Positions 8,372-19,963 are shown, numbered from the stretch's first letter. The stretch: 64,000 nt of DNA from Rhizobium esperanzae (GCF_014197615.1 NZ_JACIFY010000001.1:62001-126000); one strand, 5' to 3'. Notes: generated by a model from the sequence alone, not told the origin. Program-made: numbers and translations.

Positions 8372-10711
8372 ATGAAGGCTGGTTCAAAGTTTTTGAACGC
8401 AGTATCGGCGGTTGCGCTGTCTGCTAGTGTTGTTGCTTCGGGCGCAGGTGCTTTGACGTTCGTTTCCGCTACGGCCGCTGAAGCCGCGGTCATCCAGCGC
8501 ATTGACGTGCGCGGCGCAAGCCGCGTCGGCGCGGAAGCTGTCCGGTCGAACCTCACCATCGCTCCCGGAAAGAGTTTTTCGAACACCGATATCGATGAAT
8601 CGGTCAAGCAGCTCTACGGCACGGGTTACTTCTCCGACGTCAAGATCTCGGTCTCCGGAAGCACGCTTGTCGTCAACGTCCAGGAAGCCCAGCTCGTCAA
8701 TCAGGTCGTCTTCAACGGCAACCGCAAGATCAAGGACGACAAGCTCGCGACGATCGTCCAGACGCATGCCGCGGGCCCCTACAGCGACACCCAGATCCAG
8801 TCCGACATCCAGTCGATCAAGGATGCCTATGCCGCAACCGGCCGCAGCGAAGTCGAGGTGACGACGCAGGTGGTGCCGCTCGGCGAAGGCCGCGTCAACC
8901 TTGCCTTCGTCATCAACGAAGGCGACCGCACCAAGATCGATTCGATCAATTTCGTCGGCAACAATGCCTACAGCGCCGGCCGCTTGGCTGCCGTCATCCA
9001 GACCAAGCGGTCGAACTTCCTGTCGTTCCTGACCCGCAAGGACGTCTATAACGAAGACAAGCTGCATGCCGACGAGGAAGCGCTGCGTCAGTTCTATTAC
9101 AATCGCGGCTACGCCGACATGCGCATCGTCTCTTCCGATGCCACCTTTGACGACGCGACCAACAAATACACGCTCACCTTCAACATCGAGGAAGGCCAGC
9201 GTTACGACTTCGGCCCGGTAACCGTCCAGTCGACGGTCGAAGGCGTCGGCTCGGAGCAGTTGCAGCCGCTCGTGCGCACGAAGGAGGGTCACCTCTACAG
9301 CGCCAAGGAAGTGCAGAAGTCGATCGAGGCGATCTCCGATCAGGTGGCATCTGCCGGTTATCCCTTTGCGCGCGTCACGCCGCGCGGTAACCGCGACCTC
9401 AACAACAACACGATCGGTGTCGAATACCTGGTCGACCAGGGCGAGCGCGCCTATGTCGAGCGCATCGAGATCCGTGGCAACAGCCGCACGCGCGACTACG
9501 TGATCCGCCGCGAATTCGACATGAGCGAAGGCGACGCCTTCAATCAGCAGATGATCACCAAGGCCAAGCGCCGCCTCGAAGCGCTCGGTTACTTCTCTTC
9601 CGTCAACATCTCCACCCAGCCCGGCAGCTCGCCGGATCGCGTCGTGGTGGTCGTCGACGTGCAGGATCAGTCCACCGGTTCGTTCGGCGTCGGCGCAGGT
9701 TATGCTGCCGGCGGCGACGGTCTGCTGCTCGAAGCATCGATCGAAGAAAAGAACTTCCTCGGCCGCGGTCAGTACATCCGCGTCTCGGCCGGCGGCGGTC
9801 AGGAAGGTTCGCGCGCCTACGGCGTCAGCTTCACCGAGCCCTATTTCCTTGGTTACCGCCTGGCGGCAGGCTTCGACGTCAACCACAGCGAAACGTCGAG
9901 CAACGATCACTACGATTACCAGGAAACCAGCGTCGTCCTGCGCGTTACCGCGCCGATCACCGAGGATCTGGCGACGACCTTCCGTTACAACTACAAGCAG
10001 ATGAAGTACGACGCTGATAACAGCGATCTTTCCGATCTGTCTGCGCCGTATCAGCACCTCGTCGAGGACAGCCCCTGGACGCGTTCTTCGATCTCGCAGA
10101 CGCTGACCTATAACACGCTCGACGATACGGTCCTGCCGCGCGAAGGCATCTACGCGACGGCGACGCAGGAAATTGCCGGTCTCGGCGGCGACTCGCAGTT
10201 CTACAAGATCTACGGCAAGGCCCGTTACTACCACCTGCTCGCCGACGACGCCGATATCATCGGCTCGGTTTCGGCCTCGGCGGGTTATGTCGTCGGCTTC
10301 GGAGAGCATCTGAATGTCTTCGACCAGTTCACCCTGACCAACGGCGATATTCGCGGCTTCGAAAACAAGGGTATCGGCCCGCGCGTTTCCGGCACCAACG
10401 ACGATCCGCTGGGTGGCACGACTTACTTCACGGCATCGGCCGAAGCGACCTTCCCGATGCCGGGCTTCCCGCGTGACTTCAACCTGCGCGGCGCGGTCTT
10501 CGCCGACGCCGGCACGTTGTTCGGCAATGACGTTGACCTGAGGGGCGACGGCATCGATGGCGAAGACGCCTCCCTGCGCGCTTCTGTCGGTGTCGGTGTT
10601 GTCTGGCAGTCTCCCTTCGGTTCATTGCGCCTGGATTACGCGATCCCGGTTCTCAAGGAAGACTTCGACAAGACGCAGAACTTCAAGTTTGGCATCAACA
10701 ACCAATTCTGA
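8372..10711 (+). CDS. bamA: Outer membrane protein assembly factor BamA
   Basis: 779 aa. It inserts beta-barrel proteins into the outer membrane. A signal peptide (residues 1-~36, ending VSATAAEA) precedes five POTRA repeats (from [16 protein letters not shown], about residues 37-440, with repeats of the type [13 protein letters not shown] and [18 protein letters not shown]) and a C-terminal 16-strand barrel ending in the aromatic [10 protein letters not shown], typical of a Bam recognition strand. ATG 8372 fits the signal peptide; ATG 8336 would add 12 charged residues in front of it. A 196-bp spacer after rseP leaves room for its own promoter. Confidence 0.96.
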   Translation: MKAGSKFLNAVSAVALSASVVASGAGALTFVSATAAEAAVIQRIDVRGASRVGAEAVRSNLTIAPGKSFSNTDIDESVKQLYGTGYFSDVKISVSGSTLVVNVQEAQLVNQVVFNGNRKIKDDKLATIVQTHAAGPYSDTQIQSDIQSIKDAYAATGRSEVEVTTQVVPLGEGRVNLAFVINEGDRTKIDSINFVGNNAYSAGRLAAVIQTKRSNFLSFLTRKDVYNEDKLHADEEALRQFYYNRGYADMRIVSSDATFDDATNKYTLTFNIEEGQRYDFGPVTVQSTVEGVGSEQLQPLVRTKEGHLYSAKEVQKSIEAISDQVASAGYPFARVTPRGNRDLNNNTIGVEYLVDQGERAYVERIEIRGNSRTRDYVIRREFDMSEGDAFNQQMITKAKRRLEALGYFSSVNISTQPGSSPDRVVVVVDVQDQSTGSFGVGAGYAAGGDGLLLEASIEEKNFLGRGQYIRVSAGGGQEGSRAYGVSFTEPYFLGYRLAAGFDVNHSETSSNDHYDYQETSVVLRVTAPITEDLATTFRYNYKQMKYDADNSDLSDLSAPYQHLVEDSPWTRSSISQTLTYNTLDDTVLPREGIYATATQEIAGLGGDSQFYKIYGKARYYHLLADDADIIGSVSASAGYVVGFGEHLNVFDQFTLTNGDIRGFENKGIGPRVSGTNDDPLGGTTYFTASAEATFPMPGFPRDFNLRGAVFADAGTLFGNDVDLRGDGIDGEDASLRASVGVGVVWQSPFGSLRLDYAIPVLKEDFDKTQNFKFGINNQF

Positions 10712-10761
10712 TATCGGCAGTCCGGAACTGTAAGACTCAATTCCGTTCTGGAGCATTGCCG

Positions 10762-11829
10762 ATGGAGCAAAACGTTTTTTTTCTGCCCCATGAAGGTCTG
10801 AAGCTCGCTGAGCTTGCAGAGTTTCTTGGGGCGGAACTCGCCAATTCCGACCATTCAGATGTTGTCGTCAGGTCCGTTGCCCCCGTCAACCGGGCGCGGG
10901 CGGGCGATCTCTGTTATATCCTGTCGCGCCGCAACCGCGATGAACTGGCGACATGCGAAGCCTCGGCGGTGATATGCGACAAGGCTCTCGCCGATCTCGT
11001 CCCTGAGCATATCCCTGTCATCCTGTCCTCCAATCCGCATGCGGCCTTCGCCATGGCGGGCGGTCTGCTTTATCCCGCGGCCTTGCGCCCGGTCGTTTTT
11101 CCTTCGGGTGAAAGCGAAATCGCACCCAGCGCTGTGATCGACCCGAGCGCGAAACTCGAAAAGGGCGTGATCGTCGAGCCGCTGGCCGTTATCGGCCCGC
11201 ACGCCGAGATCGGCGAAGGGACGCGGATCGGCGCACACAGCATTATCGGTCCAGGCGTCAAGATCGGCCGGGATTGTTCGATCGCGGCCGGTGCAAGCAT
11301 TCTCTGCGCGCTGATCGGCAATGGCGTCATCATCCACAATGGTGTGCGCATCGGCCAGGATGGTTTCGGTTATGCACCGGGTCCGCGCGGCATGATCAAG
11401 ATCGTCCAGATCGGCCGGGTGATCATCCAGGACAAGGTCGAGATCGGCGCCAATACCACGGTCGATCGCGGCGCCATGGACGATACGGTCATCGGTGAAG
11501 GCACCAAGATCGACAACCAGGTCCAGATCGGCCACAACGTTCAGATCGGCCGCCATTGCGCGATCGTTTCGCAGGTTGGCATCGCCGGCAGCACGAAGAT
11601 CGGCAACGGCGTGCAGATCGGCGGCCAGGCCGGGATCAAGGGTCACGTGACGATCGGTGACGGCGTGCAGATCGCCGCCAAAAGCGGTATCATGACCGAT
11701 CTTCCCGCCGGCGGACAATATGGCGGTGTCCCGGCACGGCCGCTAAAAGACTATCTGAGAGAGGCCGCACTGCAGGTGTCGAAAAGCAAGCTGCGCGGAA
11801 AGAACCCTGGAGGCAAGCAAAATGACTGA
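10762..11829 (+). CDS. lpxD: UDP-3-O-(3-hydroxymyristoyl)glucosamine N-acyltransferase
   Basis: 355 aa. The third lipid A step adds a second 3-hydroxyacyl chain from ACP to UDP-3-O-acyl-glucosamine. An N-terminal uridine-binding domain (residues 1-~100, [20 protein letters not shown]) is followed by a left-handed beta-helix of hexapeptide repeats ([26 protein letters not shown] onward; [15 protein letters not shown]). The catalytic His lies in the HNVQIGRH region (residues ~260). ATG 10762 has GGAG eight bases upstream; the TTG two codons earlier lacks it. The end overlaps fabZ by 8 bp. Confidence 0.95.
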   Translation: MEQNVFFLPHEGLKLAELAEFLGAELANSDHSDVVVRSVAPVNRARAGDLCYILSRRNRDELATCEASAVICDKALADLVPEHIPVILSSNPHAAFAMAGGLLYPAALRPVVFPSGESEIAPSAVIDPSAKLEKGVIVEPLAVIGPHAEIGEGTRIGAHSIIGPGVKIGRDCSIAAGASILCALIGNGVIIHNGVRIGQDGFGYAPGPRGMIKIVQIGRVIIQDKVEIGANTTVDRGAMDDTVIGEGTKIDNQVQIGHNVQIGRHCAIVSQVGIAGSTKIGNGVQIGGQAGIKGHVTIGDGVQIAAKSGIMTDLPAGGQYGGVPARPLKDYLREAALQVSKSKLRGKNPGGKQND

Positions 11830-12289
11830 GGAAGCCACGACAACGCTTTCTTCGGCTGACATCATTGAGATCATGAAGCTGCTGCCGCACCGGTATCCGT
11901 TTCTCATGGTCGACAAGATTATCGAGATCGACGGCGACAACAGCGCGATCGGCATCAAGAACGTCACGGTGAACGAACCGCATTTCACCGGCCATTTTCC
12001 GGAGGCGCCGATCATGCCTGGCGTTCTGTTGATCGAGGGGATGGCGCAGACCGCCGGTGCGATCTGTGCCAAGAAGGAAGGCCAGCCCGGCAACCTCGTC
12101 TACTTCATGACCATCGAGAATGCGCGTTTTCGCAAGCCCGTCGTACCCGGCGATCGCGTCGAATTCCATGTCAAGAAGCACAAGCAGCGCGGCAATATCT
12201 GGAAATTCCATTGCGACGCCAAGGTTGACGGCGCGCTTGTCGCCGAGGCCGATATCGGCGCGATGATCGTTCGTAAGGATCAGGCATGA
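11822..12289 (+). CDS. fabZ: 3-hydroxyacyl-ACP dehydratase
   Basis: 155 aa hot-dog-fold dehydratase of fatty acid synthesis. The family motif [11 protein letters not shown] is at residues 23-33. The catalytic His is in [14 protein letters not shown] (residues ~57-70) and the catalytic Glu in [14 protein letters not shown] lies inside the lpxD end (8-bp overlap), and the stop overlaps the lpxA start by 4 bp (ATGA), so lpxD-fabZ-lpxA are translationally coupled. This coupling ties 3-hydroxyacyl-ACP use by lipid A enzymes to its competitor. Confidence 0.96.
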   Translation: MTEEATTTLSSADIIEIMKLLPHRYPFLMVDKIIEIDGDNSAIGIKNVTVNEPHFTGHFPEAPIMPGVLLIEGMAQTAGAICAKKEGQPGNLVYFMTIENARFRKPVVPGDRVEFHVKKHKQRGNIWKFHCDAKVDGALVAEADIGAMIVRKDQA

Positions 12290-13104
12290 GCAATATCGCC
12301 GAAAGCGCCCATATTCATCCGATGGCTGTCGTCGAAGACGGCGCCGTTATCGGTGAGGGCGTCAAAATCGGTCCCTTCTGCTATGTCGGCCCGCATGTCG
12401 TGCTCCATGCCGATGTCGAGCTCCTGGCGCATGCGGTCGTCACCGGCCGCACCGTGATCGGCAAGGGCACGCGCATCTTCCCGATGGCCGTCGTCGGTGG
12501 TGATCCTCAGAGCGTGCATCACGGCGGCGAGGAAACGACGCTGACAGTCGGCGCCAATTGCACGATCCGCGAAGGTGTCACGATGAACACCGGCACGGCC
12601 GATTTCGGCGGCCAGACGATCGTCGGCGACAACAACCTCTTTCTTGCCAATTCCCACGTCGCGCATGATTGCCGTGTCGGCAACCACGTGATCATGTCGA
12701 ACAACGTCATGCTTGCCGGCCACGTCGTCATCGAGGATCGCGTCATCCTGGGCGGCGGCTCGGCCGTTCACCAATTCACCCGCGTCGGCCGTCAGGCCTT
12801 CGTCGGCGGGCTTTCGGCGGTGAGTTACGACGTCATTCCCTATGGCATGCTGAACGGCAATCCCGGGCTGCTGAGCGGCCTCAATGTCGTCGGCATGACG
12901 CGCGCCGGCGTCGACCGCGCCGTCATCCATAGGGTGCGCCGCGCCTATAAATCGATCTTCGAAGGCACCGCCTCCGTCCGCGAAAACGCCGCCGCCATCC
13001 GCGACGAATATGCCGATTGCGAGCAGGTGGTCCAAATCCTCGATTTCATTGCTGCCGACAGCGACCGCGCCTTGTCCTCGCCGACCCGGGGACAGAAGGG
13101 CTAG
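12286..13104 (+). CDS. lpxA: UDP-N-acetylglucosamine acyltransferase
   Basis: 272 aa. The first lipid A step attaches a 3-hydroxyacyl chain to UDP-GlcNAc. The N-terminal two thirds are hexapeptide repeats ([20 protein letters not shown]). The catalytic-loop His is in [11 protein letters not shown] (residues ~123-133) and the VHQFTRVG block follows. The C-terminal helical domain ([18 protein letters not shown]) packs the trimer. Starts in an ATGA overlap with fabZ and is followed three bases later by lpxI. Confidence 0.96.
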   Translation: MSNIAESAHIHPMAVVEDGAVIGEGVKIGPFCYVGPHVVLHADVELLAHAVVTGRTVIGKGTRIFPMAVVGGDPQSVHHGGEETTLTVGANCTIREGVTMNTGTADFGGQTIVGDNNLFLANSHVAHDCRVGNHVIMSNNVMLAGHVVIEDRVILGGGSAVHQFTRVGRQAFVGGLSAVSYDVIPYGMLNGNPGLLSGLNVVGMTRAGVDRAVIHRVRRAYKSIFEGTASVRENAAAIRDEYADCEQVVQILDFIAADSDRALSSPTRGQKG

Positions 13105-13107
13105 TCC

Positions 13108-13989
13108 GTGGATTTGTCAGGCGACACCGCTGCGGGCCGGCTGGCGATCATCGCCGGCGGTGGTCTTCTGCCTTCCTATGTCGCCGAAGCTGCGCGCGCG
13201 GCGGGTGAAAATCCCGTCATCGTCGCGCTGAAGGATGAAAGCGACCGGCGCTGGGAAGGTTATGACCACGCCGTCGTCGGCATCGGTGATTTCGCCGCCC
13301 TGGATGGCCTCTTCAACCGCTACGGCGTCAGCCGCGTCGTCATGTCCGGCAGCGTGCGCCGCCGGCCGGAGTGGCGCGAGGTGCGCCCGACGCTGCGTAT
13401 CCTGATGAAGGTGCCGGCCGCCATCCGCACGCTGCTCTCCGGCGGCGACGACACGGTTCTGCAGATGGTGATCCGGCTGATCGAGGGAAACGGCCGGCGC
13501 GTCGTCGGCGCCCATGAAATCGCTCCTGATCTGCTTGCCTCCATCGGCCCCCTTGGCGCGGTCGCGCCCAGTGAGGAAGATCGCCGCGATATTGCCCGCG
13601 CTGCCGAAGCCGCCGAAACGCTCGGCAGGCTCGATATCGGGCAGGGCGCCGTCAGCATCGGCGGGCGCGTCGTTGCCCTGGAGGGGCTGGAGGGCACGGA
13701 CGAGATGCTGGAACGTGTTGCAGGTCTGAGAGCCGCCGGGCGTATCTCGCCGCGGCGGCGTGGCGCGCTGGTCAAGCTCTGCAAGCCGCAACAGGATATT
13801 CGCGCCGACCTGCCGGCGATCGGCGTCTCGACGATCCTGAACGCAAAAAGAGCCGGTCTCGGCGGTATTGCCGTCGAGGCGGGCCGCTCGCTGGTGCTCG
13901 ATCGCGCCGCCGTCATCAAGGTTGCCGATGAGGCCGGGCTTTTTGTCTGCGGCATCGATCGGGGGTTACCGGCATGGGGGCTCGAATGA
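13108..13989 (+). CDS. lpxI: UDP-2,3-diacylglucosamine pyrophosphatase LpxI
   Basis: 293 aa, the DUF1009-type enzyme that hydrolyses UDP-2,3-diacylglucosamine to lipid X in alphaproteobacteria, replacing LpxH. The N-terminal block GRLAIIAGGGLLPSYVAEAAR (glycine-rich, residues ~6-26), YGVSRVVMSGSVRRRPEW (residues ~72-89) and the C-terminal GLGGIAVEAGRSLVLDRAAVIKVADEAGLFV region match the family. It begins with GTG three bases after lpxA and ends inside the lpxB start. The position between lpxA and lpxB supports the assignment strongly. Confidence 0.92.
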   Translation: MDLSGDTAAGRLAIIAGGGLLPSYVAEAARAAGENPVIVALKDESDRRWEGYDHAVVGIGDFAALDGLFNRYGVSRVVMSGSVRRRPEWREVRPTLRILMKVPAAIRTLLSGGDDTVLQMVIRLIEGNGRRVVGAHEIAPDLLASIGPLGAVAPSEEDRRDIARAAEAAETLGRLDIGQGAVSIGGRVVALEGLEGTDEMLERVAGLRAAGRISPRRRGALVKLCKPQQDIRADLPAIGVSTILNAKRAGLGGIAVEAGRSLVLDRAAVIKVADEAGLFVCGIDRGLPAWGLE

Positions 13990-15155
13990 ACGGGACGCCG
14001 CTGAAGATCGCCGTCATTGCCGGCGAGGTGTCGGGGGATCTGCTCGGCGCCGATCTTATCGCCGCCCTGAAGCGAATTCACGGCGGGCCGGTGGAACTCG
14101 TCGGCGTCGGCGGCGAGGGGCTGCAGGCCGAGGGCTTGACATCCCTGTTCGATTTTTCCGAGCTTTCGATCATGGGCATCACCCAGGTACTGAGCCGGCT
14201 GCCAAGACTCTATACGCTGATCCGCCAGACGACCGCCGCCATTATCGCTGCAAGGCCCGACATTCTGCTGATTATCGACAGCCCGGATTTCACCCATCGC
14301 GTTGCAAAGCGGGTCCGCAGCGCGCTGCCCGATCTGCCTGTCGTCAATTATGTCTGTCCGAGTGTGTGGGCCTGGAAGGAATATCGCGCCACGCGCATGC
14401 TTGCCTATGTCGATCACGTGCTCGCCATCCTGCCCTTCGAGCCGGCAACGATGCGCGCACTCGGCGGGCCGCCGACGACCTATGTCGGGCATCGCCTGAC
14501 GGCCGACCCCGCGCTGCTGGAAACCCGGAACCTGCGCGCCGGCAGGCAAGCCGGCAACGGCACGATCCTGCTTCTTCCCGGATCGCGCGCCTCCGAGATC
14601 AAGAAACTCCTGCCTTACTTCGAGGCCGCAACGAAGGAGCTCGTCGCCCGCAACGGCTCGATGCGCTTCATTCTGCCGACCGTGCCGCACAGGCAAGCAC
14701 TTGTTGGCGAAATGACGGCGAAATGGGCGGTACAGCCGGAGATCGTTGTCGGTGCGGAAGCCAAATGGAAAGCCTTCACGCAGGCCGATGCAGCCATGGC
14801 GGCGTCCGGAACGGTTATTCTTGAACTTGCGCTTGCCGACGTTCCCGTCGTCTCCGCCTACAAGGTCGACTGGATCATGCGCATGCTGACGGCGAGCATC
14901 AAGACCTGGACCGGCGCACTGCCGAACCTGATTGCCGATTATGCGGTCGTGCCGGAATATCTGAACGACGTCGTTCGTGGCGCAAGCCTGGCGCGCTGGA
15001 TGGAAAGGCTGTCGGCCGACACTTACCAGCTCAAGGCAATGAAGGAAGGCTACGAACTTATCTGGCAGCGAATGCAGACGGAAATACCGCCTGGAGAACA
15101 TTCGGCGCAGATCGTGCTTGCTGCTTTAGCCAATAAAAAACCCGGCCATTCCTGA
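13986..15155 (+). CDS. lpxB: Lipid-A-disaccharide synthase
   Basis: 389 aa GT-B glycosyltransferase joining UDP-2,3-diacylglucosamine to lipid X. Blocks: KIAVIAGEVSGDLLGADL (residues ~6-23), FSELSIMGITQVL, VCPSVWAWKEYR (residues ~124-135) and LLLPGSRASEIKKLLP (residues ~197-212). ATG 13986 overlaps the lpxI stop as ATGA. ATG 13974, four codons earlier with GGGGG upstream, is an alternative. The stop lies in the loop of a bidirectional terminator shared with gltA. Confidence 0.95.
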   Translation: MNGTPLKIAVIAGEVSGDLLGADLIAALKRIHGGPVELVGVGGEGLQAEGLTSLFDFSELSIMGITQVLSRLPRLYTLIRQTTAAIIAARPDILLIIDSPDFTHRVAKRVRSALPDLPVVNYVCPSVWAWKEYRATRMLAYVDHVLAILPFEPATMRALGGPPTTYVGHRLTADPALLETRNLRAGRQAGNGTILLLPGSRASEIKKLLPYFEAATKELVARNGSMRFILPTVPHRQALVGEMTAKWAVQPEIVVGAEAKWKAFTQADAAMAASGTVILELALADVPVVSAYKVDWIMRMLTASIKTWTGALPNLIADYAVVPEYLNDVVRGASLARWMERLSADTYQLKAMKEGYELIWQRMQTEIPPGEHSAQIVLAALANKKPGHS

Positions 15156-15168
15156 CCGGGTTTTCTTT
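15135..15168. terminator. Bidirectional terminator between lpxB and gltA
   Basis: AAAACCCGG (15137-15145) pairs with CCGGGTTTT (15156-15164). A-rich sequence on the left and TTTTCTTTT on the right give a U-tract in both directions. The lpxB stop lies in the loop and gltA ends 20 bp to the right, so it can serve both convergent genes. Confidence 0.8.
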
Positions 15169-15183
15169 TGGAGTTCGAAGCGA

Positions 15184-16473
15184 TCAGCGCTTCGAAACCG
15201 GCACGTAATCGCGCTTCGGTTCGCCGACATAGAGCTGGCGCGGACGGCCGATGCGCTGTTCCGGATCTTCGATCATCTCGTTCCACTGGGCGATCCAGCC
15301 GACGGTGCGGGCGAGCGCGAACAGCACGGTGAACATGGTCGTGGGGAAGCCCAGCGCCTTCAGCGTGATGCCGGAGTAGAAGTCGATGTTCGGATAGAGC
15401 TTCTTCTCGATGAAATATTCGTCGGTGAGCGCGATGCGCTCCAGCTCCATCGCCACTTCGAGCAGCGGATCGTCCTTGATGCCGAGTTCGCCGAGCACTT
15501 CATGCGTCGTCTTCTGCATGATCTTGGCGCGCGGATCGTAGTTCTTGTAGACGCGGTGACCGAAGCCCATCAGGCGGAACGGGTCGTTCTTGTCCTTGGC
15601 GCGGGCGACATATTCCGGAATGCGGTCAACGGTGCCGATTTCTGTCAGCATGTTGAGAGCCGCTTCGTTGGCGCCGCCATGGGCGGGGCCCCAGAGGCAG
15701 GCGATGCCGGCAGCGATGCAGGCGAACGGATTGGCGCCCGACGAGCCGGCGAGGCGGACCGTCGAGGTCGAAGCGTTCTGCTCATGATCGGCATGCAGGA
15801 TGAAGATGCGGTCCATGGCGCGCGCGAGCACCGGATTGACCACATATTCCTCGCAGGGCACGGCAAAGCACATGCGCAGGAAGTTCGAGGCGTAGTCGAG
15901 ATCGTTCTTCGGGTAAACGAAGGGCTGGCCGATATGGTACTTGTAGGCCATGGCGGCAAGCGTCGGCATCTTGGCGATCATGCGCAGGCTGGCGACCATG
16001 CGCTGGTGCGGATCGGTAATGTCGGTGGAGTCATGATAGAAGGCCGACAGCGCGCCGACGCAGCCGCACATGACGGCCATCGGATGTGCGTCGCGGCGGA
16101 AGCCGGTGAAGAAGCGGCTCATCTGCTCGTGCACCATGGTGTGGTGCGTGACGCGATAATCGAAATCCTTCTTCTGCGCGGTGGTCGGCAGTTCGCCGTA
16201 GAGAAGCAGGTAGCAGACCTCGAGGAAGTCGCCGTGCTCGGCCAGCTGCTCGATCGGATAGCCGCGGTGCAGCAACACGCCTTCGTCGCCGTCGATGTAG
16301 GTGATTTTCGATTCACAGGATGCGGTCGACGTAAAACCCGGATCGTAGGTGAAGGAAGCCGTGTTCTTGTAGAGGGCACCGATATCGATGACGCTCGGGC
16401 CGATCGTGCCGCTTTTGACGGCGAGGTCGACCGATTTGTCACCGATTTTTATTGTTGCGCTTTGATCCGTCAT
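15184..16473 (-). CDS. gltA: Citrate synthase
   Basis: 429 aa, type II (NADH-sensitive Gram-negative) length. It condenses oxaloacetate with acetyl-CoA. The N-terminal domain begins [13 protein letters not shown]. Core motifs are the His-bearing block [13 protein letters not shown] (residues ~240-252), the [13 protein letters not shown] block (residues ~270-282) and [13 protein letters not shown] (residues ~315-327) with the active-site His, then FYSGI near residue 375. ATG 16473 has GGAGGATC just upstream; the longer ORF adds ten residues ([10 protein letters not shown]) that the family lacks. Confidence 0.97.
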   Translation of the reverse strand: MTDQSATIKIGDKSVDLAVKSGTIGPSVIDIGALYKNTASFTYDPGFTSTASCESKITYIDGDEGVLLHRGYPIEQLAEHGDFLEVCYLLLYGELPTTAQKKDFDYRVTHHTMVHEQMSRFFTGFRRDAHPMAVMCGCVGALSAFYHDSTDITDPHQRMVASLRMIAKMPTLAAMAYKYHIGQPFVYPKNDLDYASNFLRMCFAVPCEEYVVNPVLARAMDRIFILHADHEQNASTSTVRLAGSSGANPFACIAAGIACLWGPAHGGANEAALNMLTEIGTVDRIPEYVARAKDKNDPFRLMGFGHRVYKNYDPRAKIMQKTTHEVLGELGIKDDPLLEVAMELERIALTDEYFIEKKLYPNIDFYSGITLKALGFPTTMFTVLFALARTVGWIAQWNEMIEDPEQRIGRPRQLYVGEPKRDYVPVSKR

Positions 16474-16763
16474 GCTGATCCTCCGAACTGGCGGTGGCGC
16501 CATAAAAGCGCCATAGGGGTTAAGCGTCCTCAGCGATAGCTATATGATCGCGAAGCTAATGCCAAGTTACCGTGACGGCTTTTTGTGCATTGCGGCATCA
16601 CCTTTTAGGCACTGCAGCGATGAGCCGCACGCATAGCGGAAGCCAATGATTCGACTGGTCTTTTGGCGCTCTCGATTTTCCCTCACATTTCAATCGATTA
16701 TTCTTGCTCGTTTTGATTGAAGGTTGCATTCTGGCCGCCGGTGCGGGTGACCTTGGGCGGCAC

Positions 16764-19196
16764 ATGCAGGAATTGACGACAGTCGAATTGCGGCCGGAAG
16801 CGGGCAGCGGCCTTGCCGACCCGCCGGGTCTTCCCGTGCATGCCGTGGTAAGCCAACCGGCAAGAACGCAGTCGCAGACCCCATTGCGCCATCGGCTGCC
16901 GGCCGCCGCCTGGCAATCGCTGCGTGCCGGAGCCCGCATGCTGGGCGAGGAGGCCGATCATGGCCGCCTGCTGCTGTTCTCCCCGGTCTTCCTCGGCGCC
17001 GGCTCGGCCTTCTGGTTTCTTGCCGCATCGGATTTTCCCCTCGCTGCATCGCTGCTCTGCCTGCTGGTGCCGGCGGCCGCGGTTTTTCTTGCCGGTCCCA
17101 GCCGGCCGGCCTTGCGCGCAACATTCCTGACGCTGGCGCTTTTCGCCGGCGGCATGCTCTCGGCCCAGTTCGAAAGCTGGCGGGCTTCGACCGTCATCCT
17201 CGATTCATCCGTGACGACGACGGTGAGCGGCCGGATCGAACGGCGGGAAGGCGACGGCCGCGGGCGCTGGCGCTACATTCTTGCCGTCACCGGCACCGAG
17301 GCGCCGGAGTTGAAGCGGCCGCCGGGACGCATCACCGCGATCGTCCGGGGCGCCGATGCGCCTTTCGAGATCGGCGACATCATCACCGGCAGGGCACGGC
17401 TGACGCCGCCGGCAGGCCCGGCGCTTCCCGCGCTCAACGACTTCTCCTTCGGCGCCTATTTCGACGGCATCGGCGCCAACGGTTTCTTCTACGGTGCGCC
17501 GGAGAAACTCGACGCGCAGGCAGGCCCGCAGGCGGCTAGGTCGATTTCGGACGGGCTGCTCGAATGGCTCTACCGGCTGCGCAGCAGCATCGGCGACCGC
17601 ATAAGGTCGATCCTGCCCGGCGACACCGGCGCTTTTGCCGCTGCCCTGGTGACGGATGAACGGCGCGCCATCTCGAAGACGACGACGGAGGCGCTGCGCC
17701 AATCCGGCCTTGCCCATATCGTCGCTATCTCGGGCCTCAACATGGCGCTGTCGGCCGGCATCTTCTTCGTCGGTTTCCGGATGCTGCTCAGCCTCTTTCC
17801 CGGCGTCGCTCAAGCTTATCCGACAAAGAAGATCGCCGCCGCCGGTGCGCTCATCGCCGTCACCGCCTATTACCTGATCTCCGGTTTCGGGGTTTCGGCC
17901 GAGCGCGCTTTTATCATGATGGCCATCATGCTGATTGCCGTCTTCTTCGATCGGCCGTCGATCAGCCTGCGCAATGTCGTTCTCTCCGCGCTCATCATCA
18001 TCGCCATTTCACCCTCGGAAGTATTGGGACCGAGCTTTCAGATGTCCTTTGCCGCGACATTGGCTTTGGTGTCGGGCTATCAGCTGTGGAAGGACCGGCG
18101 CGTCCGCGAAAACGCTTTTCTGAAATTGCCGATCGTCAGGCCGCTGGTCGCCGTCGCCGGCTTCTTCGGCGGCGTCTTCCTGACTTCGCTGATCGGCGGC
18201 TTTTCCACCGCACTGTTTTCGATCGAGCATTTTCATCGCCTGACGGCTTACGGCCTGCCGGCAAATCTCGCGACGATGCCGATCATCTCCTTTATCGTCA
18301 TGCCGGCCGGGCTGCTGGCGATGCTGCTCATGCCTTTCGGACTGGACGCTCCGCTCTGGAAGGTGGTCGGATTCGGCCTCGATCTGGTGATTGCGGTTGC
18401 CAAGACGGTGTCCGGCTGGGGCGGCGATATCGGCATCGGCCGCTTGCCCGCCTGGTATTTCGCAGTGGCGGTGGCAGGCTTTCTGCTGCTGACGCTGCTG
18501 CGCACCCGGCTGCGCCATGCCGGCACATCCATCGTCGCCGTCTCGACATTCACCGTACTGCTGCTGCCGGCTCCCCGGCCGCCGGATCTGGTGATTTCGG
18601 AGGACGGCAGTCTGGTTGCGGTCGTCGCGGCTGAGGCAATCGCGTCCAACCGCGAAAACCCGCCGGATTTCATCTTCGACCAGTGGCAGCGAGCGCTGGT
18701 CCTGCCGACGCATGATCCGCCGAAGATGCTGGATGGTCCGGCTATCCCGCCGGAAGGAGAAGACCGCCGCGTCAGGCTTTCCCACGATCAGCAGAACGAA
18801 GCAAAGGTGGCGATGCGGGCAGCGGCAGCCGGCGGCGAAGCAAACCGCTTTTCCTGCGTCAAGAAAGCCTGGTGCACATCAAGGCTTGGCAACGGCCATA
18901 TCGTCACCGTCATCGACAATGCCGCCTATCTCGGTCCGGCCTGCGATACGGCCGATATCGTCGTGACCTCGGTCCGCCTGCGTTTCAACAGCTGCCGTTC
19001 AGGCGGGACGCTGTTCACCGGCGAGACGCTGCGCAGGACAGGTTCCGTCGAATTACGCTTCGCCGATGCCGGCCTGGAGGTCGCAACCGCATTCGAGACG
19101 CTGTCGCGGCCATGGATGCGCCATCGCGCCTATGACTGGCGCAAAGACAGTTTTACCGAATCCGGTCCGGCTGCTGTCAGTGATAGCGGCGAATGA
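16764..19196 (+). CDS. ComEC/Rec2-family membrane protein
   Basis: 810 aa. ComEC forms the inner-membrane channel for single-stranded DNA uptake in transformable bacteria. A DUF4131-like N-terminal part (residues ~60-260) with early membrane segments comes first. The competence domain follows from residue ~300, including [19 protein letters not shown] with the family H-x3-SGLN motif (residues ~315-330) and about nine membrane spans to residue ~600. The C-terminal ~200 residues do not show the metallo-beta-lactamase HxHxDH motif found in longer ComECs. ATG 16764 is preferred to TTG 16704; neither has a strong ribosome site. It converges on lexA with a 20-bp 3' overlap. Confidence 0.85.
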   Translation: MQELTTVELRPEAGSGLADPPGLPVHAVVSQPARTQSQTPLRHRLPAAAWQSLRAGARMLGEEADHGRLLLFSPVFLGAGSAFWFLAASDFPLAASLLCLLVPAAAVFLAGPSRPALRATFLTLALFAGGMLSAQFESWRASTVILDSSVTTTVSGRIERREGDGRGRWRYILAVTGTEAPELKRPPGRITAIVRGADAPFEIGDIITGRARLTPPAGPALPALNDFSFGAYFDGIGANGFFYGAPEKLDAQAGPQAARSISDGLLEWLYRLRSSIGDRIRSILPGDTGAFAAALVTDERRAISKTTTEALRQSGLAHIVAISGLNMALSAGIFFVGFRMLLSLFPGVAQAYPTKKIAAAGALIAVTAYYLISGFGVSAERAFIMMAIMLIAVFFDRPSISLRNVVLSALIIIAISPSEVLGPSFQMSFAATLALVSGYQLWKDRRVRENAFLKLPIVRPLVAVAGFFGGVFLTSLIGGFSTALFSIEHFHRLTAYGLPANLATMPIISFIVMPAGLLAMLLMPFGLDAPLWKVVGFGLDLVIAVAKTVSGWGGDIGIGRLPAWYFAVAVAGFLLLTLLRTRLRHAGTSIVAVSTFTVLLLPAPRPPDLVISEDGSLVAVVAAEAIASNRENPPDFIFDQWQRALVLPTHDPPKMLDGPAIPPEGEDRRVRLSHDQQNEAKVAMRAAAAGGEANRFSCVKKAWCTSRLGNGHIVTVIDNAAYLGPACDTADIVVTSVRLRFNSCRSGGTLFTGETLRRTGSVELRFADAGLEVATAFETLSRPWMRHRAYDWRKDSFTESGPAAVSDSGE

Positions 19197-19896
19197 GGCC
19201 GACGAGCTTGCCCTGCACCTTGACACGGTCAGGCCCGAAAATCCGGGTCTCGTAAGCCGGATTGGCGGCTTCCAGCGCGATCGAGGCGCCCTTGCGGCGG
19301 AAGCGCTTCAGCGTCGCTTCCTCGTCATCGACGAGGGCAACGACGATGTCGCCGGGACTTGCGGTGCTGCCGTTGCGGATGATCACGGTGTCGCCGTCGA
19401 AGATGCCGGCGTCGATCATCGAATCGCCCTTGACCTCCAGCGCGTAGTGTTCACCGGAGCCGAGCATGTCGGCGGGGACGACGATGTCGTGGGTGTTGTT
19501 CTGGATCGCCGAGATCGGCACGCCGGCGGCGATTCGGCCCATGACCGGCACGGAGACCGAGTTGCCGTTGTCGGCGACGGGTTTGGCAGGCGCGGGAGCG
19601 GCGACCGGCTGGGGCTTGCCGAGGCTGCCCTCGATAACGCTTGGCGAAAAGCCGCGTCGGGGCTGGATGCTGGGGCTATAGGCTTCCGGAAGCTTGATGA
19701 CTTCGAGTGCCCGGGCGCGGTTCGGTAGGCGGCGAATGAAGCCACGCTCCTCGAGCGCCGTAATCAGCCGATGAATTCCGGATTTCGAGGCAAGATCCAG
19801 GGCATCCTTCATTTCGTCGAAAGACGGCGGAACGCCGGATTCCTTCATGCGCTCGTGAATGAAAAGGAGAAGCTCCTGTTGTTTGCGCGTGAGCAT
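19177..19896 (-). CDS. lexA: SOS repressor LexA
   Basis: 239 aa, the long alphaproteobacterial form. The N-terminal winged helix ([20 protein letters not shown], recognition region near residues 28-50) is joined by a Pro/Ala-rich linker (residues ~90-112) to the S24 peptidase domain. The self-cleavage bond is Ala124-Gly125 (RIAAGVP), nucleophile Ser159 (GDSMID) and base Lys197 (EATLKRF). The ATG at 19896 begins at the canonical MLTRKQQ; the upstream in-frame extension would cross its own operator. An SOS box lies 47-61 bp upstream. Its 3' end overlaps comEC. Confidence 0.96.
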   Translation of the reverse strand: MLTRKQQELLLFIHERMKESGVPPSFDEMKDALDLASKSGIHRLITALEERGFIRRLPNRARALEVIKLPEAYSPSIQPRRGFSPSVIEGSLGKPQPVAAPAPAKPVADNGNSVSVPVMGRIAAGVPISAIQNNTHDIVVPADMLGSGEHYALEVKGDSMIDAGIFDGDTVIIRNGSTASPGDIVVALVDDEEATLKRFRRKGASIALEAANPAYETRIFGPDRVKVQGKLVGLIRRYH

Positions 19897-19935
19897 CGAC
19901 GTCAGACCCCTGATTGAAACAAATCCAGAACAGAC

Positions 19936-19963
19936 ACTATATGTTCCATATGTGTTCCGCAAG
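19936..19963 (-). promoter_or_regulatory. lexA promoter with overlapping SOS box
   Basis: On the minus strand GAAC-N7-GAAC occupies 19957-19943, an exact match to the alphaproteobacterial LexA box. It sits between a possible -35 (TTGCGG, 19963-19958) and a -10-like TATAGT (19941-19936), so bound LexA would block polymerase. The promoter hexamers are my reading; the box itself is exact. Confidence 0.85.

Noticed and set aside
8384..10309. 641-codon minus-strand frame opposite bamA
   Set aside because: Antisense shadow with Asp/Arg-rich composition.
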